NCBI GenBank assembly: GCA_030637025.1
Contig: DAOVVV010000056.1
Coordinates: 1-9,387, forward strand
Source of the DNA: JAGLHV01 sp023143305 [NCBI: Clostridia bacterium]
Lineage (GTDB): Bacteria > CBDUZB01 > JAGLHV01
Reading direction: 5' to 3'
DNA length: 9,387 bases
Shown piece by piece: positions 1-6,400 of this stretch. Position 1 is the stretch's first letter, and every line of letters starts with the position of its first letter. The notes beneath the pieces were generated by a model that saw only the letters and a list, made by a program, of their open reading frames with translations, did no database searches and was not told where the DNA came from. Both the position numbers and the translations under genes were made by a program.

Positions 1-1812
1 AGTTTTAGTGACTTCTTCTTTAAAGGCTTCATCACTTAATTTGTCCAATTCTACGCCGGTCAATGCCCGAATATCATTTTCAAAAAAACCCAATTTTTGA
101 GCAATTGCCACTGCTGTTTGTTTATGGTCACCGGTAATCATCACTGTTCTTATGCCGGCGGTTTTACATTCAGCTACCGCTTTTTTTACTTCTTCCCTGG
201 GTGGGTCAACCATTGCAATTAAACCTAAAAAAACAAGATTTTTCTCTATGGTTTCCGGGTCATAATCGGGAACGTTATTATCTAATTCCCGGTAGCTTAC
301 CGCTAAAATTCTCATTGCCTGATGGGCAAGTTCATTATTAACGTTAAGTATATTCTGCTTATCGTCCTGGCTAATTTTTTTTCGCTGACCATTTAGTTCT
401 ATTTCAGTGCAATTATCAAGCATTACATCAGGAGCTCCTTTTACAAAAGCAACTAATTTTTCTTTGTCTTTACGGATTATGGTCATTTTCTTTCTGATAG
501 AATCAAAAGGTATTTCTTCTACAAAAGGAAATTCTTCTTCAAGTTTATCTTTCCATAAACCGGATTTAGCCGCACAAACTAATAAAGAACCTTCTGTAGG
601 ATCCCCGATTATTTTATAAGAATCATCTTGCTTAATTAGTTCAGCTCCGTTACATAAGCTCCCACAGACTAAAACATTTTTTAAATCCGGATAATCGCCT
701 AAATTAACTGCCTGTTCCTTGAGTAAAAATTCTCCCTGGGGCTCATATCCTATTCCGGTCACTTTAAATAGAGTATTATTGGTAAAAACTGCCTGAACGG
801 TCATTTCATTTTTAGTGAGAGTTCCTGTTTTATCCGAGCAGATCACTGTTGAACAGCCTAATGTTTCAATAGCCGGGAGTTTTCTGATCAGGGCATTACG
901 CTTTACCATTTTTTGAACACCCAGGGCCAGCACAACAGTTACTACTGCCGGAAGTCCTTCCGGGATAGCGGCTACAGCTAAACTTACGGAGGTAAGAAAC
1001 AAATCAAAAAGATTTCCTCCGCGTAGAAATCCCAATAAAAAAACGATGGAAACAAGAACAAAACAAAAGTAAACAACAAATTTCCCAAACTGGGCTAATT
1101 TTTTTTGTAAAGGGGTATATTGCTGTTCCACCTCTTGAATCATTTCCGCAATTTTACCCAACTCAGTGTTCATCCCTGTTTCAACGATTATTGCTCTTGC
1201 TTTACCCGAAGAAACGGAGGTTCCCAGATAAAGCATATTTTTTCTATCGGCTAAGGCAACTTCTTTATCTAAAACAGCAGTAGTTTTTATCGTTGGATTA
1301 GATTCTCCGGTAAGACTTGCTTCTTGTGTGCTAAAGTTTTGAGTCATATAGACCACACGGCTATCCGCCGGGATATGGTCACCTGCCTCGATTTCTATCA
1401 GGTCACCGGGGACAAGATTTAAAGAAGGTACGATTTCATGTTTGCTTTTACGGATGACTTTGGAAAAAGGGGAGGATAATTTTTTTAAACCCTCCAGGGC
1501 TTTTTCAGCACGATATTCCTGAATAAATCCCAAAATAGCATTCAAAGTAACAATAACTGCAATGGCAATAGCATCTATCCATTCACCTAAAAAACCCGAC
1601 ACAAAAGCCGCTCCAATTAATATCCAGACGATAAAATTTTCAAATTGTTCAAAGAAAATCCGCAGAGGGGAACGGCCTTTTTTTTCTTTTAATTGATTTT
1701 GTCCATATTTTTTTAATCTGCTTATTGCTTCTTCGCTACTTAACCCGGAAGTTAAATCGCTGGCTAATATCTTGACTACTTCTTCTTTGTCTATCTGCCA
1801 CCAATGTTTCAT
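1..1812 (-). CDS. P-type cation-transporting ATPase, SERCA/PMCA-like (partial, C-terminus beyond left edge)
   Basis: ATP-driven inner-membrane cation pump, most likely exporting Ca2+. The first 604 residues are visible; the family usually has about 850-900. In order: an N-terminal cation-ATPase domain (about 4-50); M1 and M2 (about 57-99); the actuator domain with LTGES (T168-S171); M3 and M4 (about 246-296) with AAIPEGLPAV, where E285 matches the SERCA M4 calcium-ligand glutamate; the phosphorylation loop CSDKTGTLT with the phospho-acceptor at D327; the nucleotide-binding domain with KGAPD (K458); DPPR; and MITGDH (D562). The TGDGxND hinge and M5-M10 are cut off by the window. The PEGLP motif argues for a type II Ca2+-like pump rather than a heavy-metal P1B pump, which would have CPC, or a Kdp pump. 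The start ATG at 1812 follows AAAGGAAAA. No intact stop interrupts the frame. The family is certain; the ion is inferred from motifs. Confidence 0.95.
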   Translation of the reverse strand, partial: MKHWWQIDKEEVVKILASDLTSGLSSEEAISRLKKYGQNQLKEKKGRSPLRIFFEQFENFIVWILIGAAFVSGFLGEWIDAIAIAVIVTLNAILGFIQEYRAEKALEGLKKLSSPFSKVIRKSKHEIVPSLNLVPGDLIEIEAGDHIPADSRVVYMTQNFSTQEASLTGESNPTIKTTAVLDKEVALADRKNMLYLGTSVSSGKARAIIVETGMNTELGKIAEMIQEVEQQYTPLQKKLAQFGKFVVYFCFVLVSIVFLLGFLRGGNLFDLFLTSVSLAVAAIPEGLPAVVTVVLALGVQKMVKRNALIRKLPAIETLGCSTVICSDKTGTLTKNEMTVQAVFTNNTLFKVTGIGYEPQGEFLLKEQAVNLGDYPDLKNVLVCGSLCNGAELIKQDDSYKIIGDPTEGSLLVCAAKSGLWKDKLEEEFPFVEEIPFDSIRKKMTIIRKDKEKLVAFVKGAPDVMLDNCTEIELNGQRKKISQDDKQNILNVNNELAHQAMRILAVSYRELDNNVPDYDPETIEKNLVFLGLIAMVDPPREEVKKAVAECKTAGIRTVMITGDHKQTAVAIAQKLGFFENDIRALTGVELDKLSDEAFKEEVTKT

Positions 1813-1847
1813 TTACTTTTCCTTTTTATAGATAATTTGTGTATTAA

Positions 1848-1873
1848 TTGTAAAAGAGATAAGGATTTTACAA
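1848..1873. promoter_or_regulatory. Perfect 8-bp dyad upstream of the P-type ATPase (candidate operator)
   Basis: TTGTAAAA (1848-1855) and TTTTACAA (1866-1873) are perfect inverted copies around a 10-bp spacer. They lie 36 nt upstream of the ATPase start. The arrangement suits a dimeric repressor site or a small leader hairpin. No run of T follows in either direction, so it is not a good terminator. No convincing promoter was found next to it: a TTTACA/TATAAA pair with an 18-bp spacer exists, but it would start transcription inside the ribosome binding site. Confidence 0.4.
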
Positions 1874-1951
1874 AAGAAATCTCAAATATATTTTGGTAGG
1901 AATAAAATGCTTTTTTCATAAATAATACGGAATAATATAAATGTTAAAGCA

Positions 1952-2111
1952 TAAAGGCAAAATGTGTTTTAAACGATTTAGCGAATTTTAGCAAAAACAG
2001 GCGTTAAAAAAATGAGCTTGCCTGAGCAAAGCGAGTTGCTCATTTTTAGACTGTTTTTGTGTGCCCATAGGGTAAAATTACGCATTTAGAGAAAAACATA
2101 TTTTGTCTTTA
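1952..2111. repeat. 160-bp imperfect palindrome (MITE-like element or very long hairpin)
   Basis: The two halves of this non-coding stretch are imperfect inverted copies. Four paired blocks nest inside one another. The outer block is 1952-1970 with 2093-2111, 17 of 19 positions matching. Next is 1981-1990 with 2073-2083, matching apart from one extra base. Next is AAAAACAG 1993-2000 with CTGTTTTT 2051-2058, perfect. The inner block is AAAAATGAGC 2008-2017 with GCTCATTTTT 2038-2047, perfect. The two outer mismatches become G-U pairs in plus-strand RNA. The ends can be read as TA-flanked (1952-1953 and 2110-2111), as expected for a mariner/IS630-type non-autonomous element, but TA ends are easy to find by chance in AT-rich DNA. 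No open frame lies inside. Confidence 0.6.
2006..2047 (-). terminator. Probable intrinsic terminator downstream of the aldolase
   Basis: Read on the minus strand, AAAAATGAGC and GCTCATTTTT form a 10-bp stem, and the downstream arm runs on into an unbroken stretch of T (to 2006). A small TTGC/GCAA hairpin sits in the loop. It lies about 90 nt past the aldolase stop and before the ATPase gene, so it probably separates their transcripts. It is the core of the larger palindrome at 1952-2111. The opposite strand also has a T run (2043-2047), so it may work in both directions. Confidence 0.6.
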
Positions 2112-2135
2112 ATAACAAATTTTATTTATTAAAAA

Positions 2136-3125
2136 TTATTCGATCAGTTGATCATAAAATTTTAAATAGCAGTCTTTTTCCGGGCTTTGTCTTAATTTAA
2201 TAGCTTCCCGGGGATGACAGTTGAGTTGGCCGGTTATCATATAGGGTATACTGTGTCCCCAGTCAAGCTGAGCTTTTAAAGGTAAAATGTCTTTTTCTAT
2301 ACATTCAATAATAGGGCGAAGGTGAAATCTTGGATTTTTAAGAAAACCAACCAGGAGTTCTAAAGGACAATTACCTGCTCCGCGTCCCAGGCCGTTTATT
2401 GTAGCATCCAGCCTGGTTGCACCGAGGATGAGGGCTTCAATAGTATTAGCATAGGCAAGCTGTTGATTGTTATGGCAATGTACACCAACTTCTTTTCCCG
2501 TTCCTTCCAGTATTGTTAGGTATTTCGTGGTTAAATTTTTTATCTGTTCGGAATAGAGTGCGCCGAAACTGTCTACTAAAAACACTGAACTTACCGGTGA
2601 TTTAGCAATAACTTCCAGTCCGTCACCGAGCTCCTTATCCTGTACAACGGAAATAGCCATTAGCTGCATGGTTGTTTCATATCCTTTATCAGTAGCGTCT
2701 TTTACAATATCCAGTGCTGCCGGAATCTGATGAATATAACAGGCTACACGAATAGTATCCAAAACGCTTTTTTCCTTAGGTAATATATCTGTGTGATAAT
2801 CTGTTCTTCCGGTATCTGCCATAGCACAAATCTTCAGGTCAGTTTTATTTTCGCCTATAGCACGGCGAATGTCGTCTTCATCACAAAACTTCCATTTTCC
2901 GAACTTGTCGGGAGCAAAAAGTTTTTTAGAGGATTTATAACCTATTTCCATATAATTTATGCCTGCACTTACCAGGGTGTCGTATACTGCTTTCACAAAT
3001 TTTTCATCATAGTTGTGATCATTAATAAGGCCTCCATCCCGAATGGTACAATCGCATACCTTAATCTGAGGCCTGTAAGTTACCCATGAATCTTTTAGTT
3101 TGTTGTTTTTTTCCTTTTCCATCAT
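2136..3125 (-). CDS. DRE-TIM metallolyase-family aldolase (HMG-CoA lyase / 4-hydroxy-2-oxovalerate aldolase-like)
   Basis: Predicted soluble cytoplasmic TIM-barrel enzyme that makes or cleaves a C-C bond next to a 2-oxo acid using a divalent metal. Visible family marks: CDCTIRDGG (D25, R29, D30), the DRE-type motif on the first strand; VDSFG (185-189); VHCHNN with the metal-ligand histidines H216 and H218; and GLGRGAGN (about 245-252). At 329 residues it is as long as the catalytic barrel plus a short tail, with no LeuA-type regulatory domain. That points to an aldolase or lyase rather than isopropylmalate or homocitrate synthase. The exact substrate cannot be read from sequence. GGAG lies 3 nt before the first ATG (3125) and 6 nt before the second (3122), so initiation may be at the second. 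No acetaldehyde dehydrogenase (DmpF-like) partner is visible. Its promoter carries paired operators (3285-3320), so it is probably tightly controlled. Confidence 0.85.
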   Translation of the reverse strand: MMEKEKNNKLKDSWVTYRPQIKVCDCTIRDGGLINDHNYDEKFVKAVYDTLVSAGINYMEIGYKSSKKLFAPDKFGKWKFCDEDDIRRAIGENKTDLKICAMADTGRTDYHTDILPKEKSVLDTIRVACYIHQIPAALDIVKDATDKGYETTMQLMAISVVQDKELGDGLEVIAKSPVSSVFLVDSFGALYSEQIKNLTTKYLTILEGTGKEVGVHCHNNQQLAYANTIEALILGATRLDATINGLGRGAGNCPLELLVGFLKNPRFHLRPIIECIEKDILPLKAQLDWGHSIPYMITGQLNCHPREAIKLRQSPEKDCYLKFYDQLIE

Positions 3126-3133
3126 TGTCTCCT

Positions 3134-3286
3134 TTATTTTATTTTTGAACTAACCCATGTATAGAATCTTTCTGTAAGTTTAAGTATGTCCAAAGCTTCC
3201 TTTTCAGTAGAATTTCTGTCTTCATATTCAATGATATTTTTTTTAAATAAAATTTTCTTTATTAAGAAGGAGGCACTCTTTAATGT
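3134..3286 (-). other. Protein-like open frame with no start codon, just upstream of the aldolase
   Basis: A 50-codon frame on the minus strand runs from an in-frame stop inside the operator region to a TAA 8 nt before the aldolase ATG. It has no ATG, GTG or TTG until late in the frame. Its second half, roughly YEDRNSTEKEALDILKLT and then ERFYTWVSSKIK, has the charged/hydrophobic alternation of a real helical protein. It could be the leftover C-terminal end of a deleted gene, a gene with a rare ATT or ATC start, or chance. I do not recognise the family. Confidence 0.2.
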
Positions 3287-3320
3287 TTACAAATCTAAAC
3301 ATGTGTTTGCAAATGTAAAC
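3285..3320. promoter_or_regulatory. Paired palindromic operators over the aldolase promoter
   Basis: Two 16-bp sites, GTTTACAAATCTAAAC (3285-3300) and GTTTGCAAATGTAAAC (3305-3320), differ at two positions and are exactly 20 bp apart, about two helical turns, so two dimers would bind the same face. Each is one substitution away from the perfect dyad GTTTACA-AA-TGTAAAC. They begin just downstream of the -10 box and cover the start point, so occupancy should repress. The core resembles the TACA-NN-TGTA sites of BlaI/MecI/CopY-type repressors, and TetR-type repressors also use such dyads. No regulator gene lies in the window. Confidence 0.7.
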
Positions 3321-3322
3321 AT

Positions 3323-3351
3323 AATATATAATCTCTTTAAATCATTGTCAA
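3323..3351 (-). promoter_or_regulatory. Sigma70-type promoter for the aldolase
   Basis: On the minus strand a perfect -35 TTGACA (3351-3346) is followed by a 17-bp spacer and -10 TATATT (3328-3323). Transcription would begin near 3316, inside the paired operators. The leader is about 190 nt long and contains CTCCTT (near 3266-3272), which could pair with the aldolase AAGGAG. Confidence 0.8.
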
Positions 3352-3428
3352 TAAAAATATTTATTTTATTATTTAAAAATTAGAAGTGGACACCAAAAAA
3401 AAAGAACTATTCTGATGAGAAACTTTTC

Positions 3429-6400
3429 TTAATGAGGTTTCTTGTATTGATTAATTTCTTTTGGGGTAACTAATTGGTCGGTTAAACGGAACCATTCGGT
3501 AACCAGGAGTTTCAATTGTACCGAATAAGCAATTTTATTAAACCTGTTATCTTCCTGTTTGTTGATTGCGGCAATCAAGTCATTAAGTGTTGCCTGTCCC
3601 AGTGTGTAGTTTCTTTGTTCATCTTTTAAGATGGATTGGGCTAGTTCAATACGCTCCTGGGCATTAGTTATAAGAGTTTTGGTTTTTTCTATCTGGTCAT
3701 AAAGGTTAAGCAAATCAGTATAAAGGTTAATATGCTTGTTTTTTGAAGATAATACTGCTTTTCTACGATTGACTTTGGATATTTCGTATGCCGCTTTTTC
3801 CTGTGTAGCTTTATAGGGAAACTCAAGAGAAATCATAGTATAAACAAAGCTGTCTTCATCAGTTATCCTGTATTCGGATCCATCCCGGGAATATCCAAAA
3901 CTAAGATTTAAAGAAGGGAGTAAAGCGTTTTTATCTTTGCTCAATTCCAGGCCTGATTTTTTTTCCAATAATTCCAGTATTTTAGATGTACGGCTCTTTT
4001 CTTTAAATATCGCGTATTCTTTTTCAAAGGAGCGGGTTAACCCTTTGTAAAAGGAAGGATTTTTTTCGGGTAAAAATTCTGATTTATTTTTTTCTCCGAC
4101 AGCCTGTTTAATCAGATTGTGCGTTTGGTCAAAATTGTCAGCAAGGGCGATAACACGCTCTTTTTTGGCCAGCACTTGCAGTCGTATTTTATTTACATCA
4201 ACAGCAAGGGCAATATTATTTTTCTCGCGTTTAAGCATATTATCCAGTTGTTTGAGGCTTTCCTGATAAGAAGCTTCTGCGGTTCCTAAGTTTTCATAAG
4301 CAAAGTACCAGTTATAATATAAGGTGATTAATCCAGCCAGATAATCTTCATAAGCTTCAACAATTTGATGATTGGCTACAGTTTCTTCAATACCGGTTAT
4401 TTTTTTAAGGTACCGGTTAGTTTTTCCAAAAGCATTTTCAGCCAGAGGCTGCGAAACCAAAACCGAAAAAGAGGAACTACTTTCTGTTGATGAAGGGTTT
4501 CCGGATAAATCATAGTCAATAGAAAGATTTGTGCCGATAGCAGGGAATAATTTGCCCAGGGAGACACTGTTGGTAGGGCTGGTGGTAGAATCGCCGCTAA
4601 TGATGGTATCATGCTGACTTTTCAGTGAGAATATCCAGTCTTTTACCGGGAGGGTTAAAAAACTTGTATAGGTAATGGCCAGTTGATCAATAAGAATTTC
4701 CTGAAAGGTAATATCGTTAGTGCAGACTCTGGTAACAAATTCAGGCAAAGGCAATACCTTAGGTTGGTCTGTTTCTTTCGCTTCAAGGAAAACGCTGCTG
4801 CAAAGAATTAATAACAAAAAAATAAATAAGTTTCGGGATACTAAAAATTTCTTTATGTATATTAACCTATGTTTTACATCCCTTACAAATCCATACAAAC
4901 AGGGAATTAATAATAGAGTAATAAAAGTACTAAATAAAAGACCCCAGGACATAGCCAGCATCATATCCGCCAGCATGGCATCATATCCTGCTATACCGTA
5001 TGCTGTGGGAAACAATCCGGCTACAGTGGTCAGGGTAGTAAGAATGACCGCCCGCAGTCTGGTTTTAGCAATGTGGGCAATTTGTTTATTGGATAATTCT
5101 CTATGTTGCCCCCGGTCATATTCCTTGTCCAGTTTAACCAGCATAATAATAGAATCATTTACCACGACGCCGGCAAGGCCCAGTGCCCCTATAGCTGCGA
5201 AGTAGCCTATCAGGGTAATCCCATGTGCCCAGAATGCGAAAATTATGCCCACTATTCCAAAAGGGATGGAAACCATAATCAGAAGAGGTTTAACCAGTGA
5301 GTCAAATAATAAAGAAAGAACAACATAAATGAGAAAAAGTACCATAAAAATGGCTATTTTAAAATAGTTTTGCGATTCCCGTGTTTCTTTTACCTCGCCT
5401 TCAAAGACAATACCTGCAGTCGGATATTGGGAAATTATTTGCGGAAGGACATTTTTTTCAAAATGCTCGGCAACTTCAACAGGGGTTAGATCAGTGTTTT
5501 CACTTAAATCAGCATCAATAGTAGTGGTTCGTATATAATTTTTACGTGAAATACTATTTGGGGAAATAATTTTTTTAATGTCAACGATATTTTTAAGAGG
5601 AACAAGATAATTGCTTTTATTTTCCACAGGAACATTAAGCACTTTTTTTATGTCGTCTTTGGCCTCTTCAATCGCAGTCAAGCGGACCTTAATTTCTTCA
5701 TCTTCGTGAAACACTTCATAAAGTACATTGCCCTCCAGCAGAGTCCGGAAGGTATTCTTAATGTTGGAGGGATTAATACCCAGACGTTTGATCAGTTTTC
5801 GCTTAAGGTCTACCTTATATTCAGGCCGTTTTAGAGGTCGATCAACCTCAATATTATCCAGAGCGGAAAAGCCCTCCATACTTTCAACCATCATAGCTAC
5901 TACTTTTTCCCGTACTTCGTCGTCATTTTCCTGAATAATTACTTCAATAGGACTTCCGCTGGCATGGCCAAACCGGTGTTTTTGAAAATCAAGTTTGGTA
6001 AAACCAGGAATCCCGGCCATTTTTTCCTTCCATTCCCCGATAAGTTGTTTGGATGATTTATCCCGTTTTTCTTTAGACACAAGCTCAATGCGCATCCGCA
6101 TTTTATTTTCTTCTACAGCAGATCCGCGCCTGCTCCGGGCTATCTGTGTACGAAAACCGATAACCTCTTTGCCAATATATTCAGAAAACATTTTTTCCAG
6201 TGGTTGTACCATCCGGGCAGTCTCATAGCGTTTTGTGTCCGGGTGGGCTTCACCGACAAGAGAGACCTGCATAGTTTCCTCCCTGGGAAACATCACAAAC
6301 TTCATTTTTGTCATAAAAATAAATCCGGCAAAAACCATAAGTCCGATAAATATCAGGAAAATAAGCAGTTTAAGTTTCAATATTTTTTCCATAATTTTGC

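Noticed and set aside
407-619. 70-codon plus-strand frame
   Set aside because: Lies wholly antisense to the P-type ATPase, whose motifs are unmistakable; no ribosome binding site or family resemblance.
2793-3089. 98-codon plus-strand frame
   Set aside because: Antisense to the aldolase and without a ribosome binding site or recognisable content.
3267-3318. AAGGAGG followed after 9 nt by an 11-codon plus-strand frame
   Set aside because: The spacing is good, but the frame lies inside the operators, has no clear plus-strand promoter and encodes no recognisable peptide; probably coincidence.
3285-3320. Two direct repeats read as a minimal CRISPR array
   Set aside because: Only two 16-bp copies separated by 4 bp, at a promoter; this is an operator layout.
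3186-3383. 65-codon plus-strand frame in the aldolase upstream region
   Set aside because: Very Phe/Ile/Lys-rich translation of AT-rich DNA crossing the promoter and operators on the other strand; no ribosome binding site at its start.
3380-3428. Terminator directly after the RND-TolC stop
   Set aside because: A nine-T run is present on the minus strand, but only a weak AAGAA/TTCTT stem can be drawn before it.
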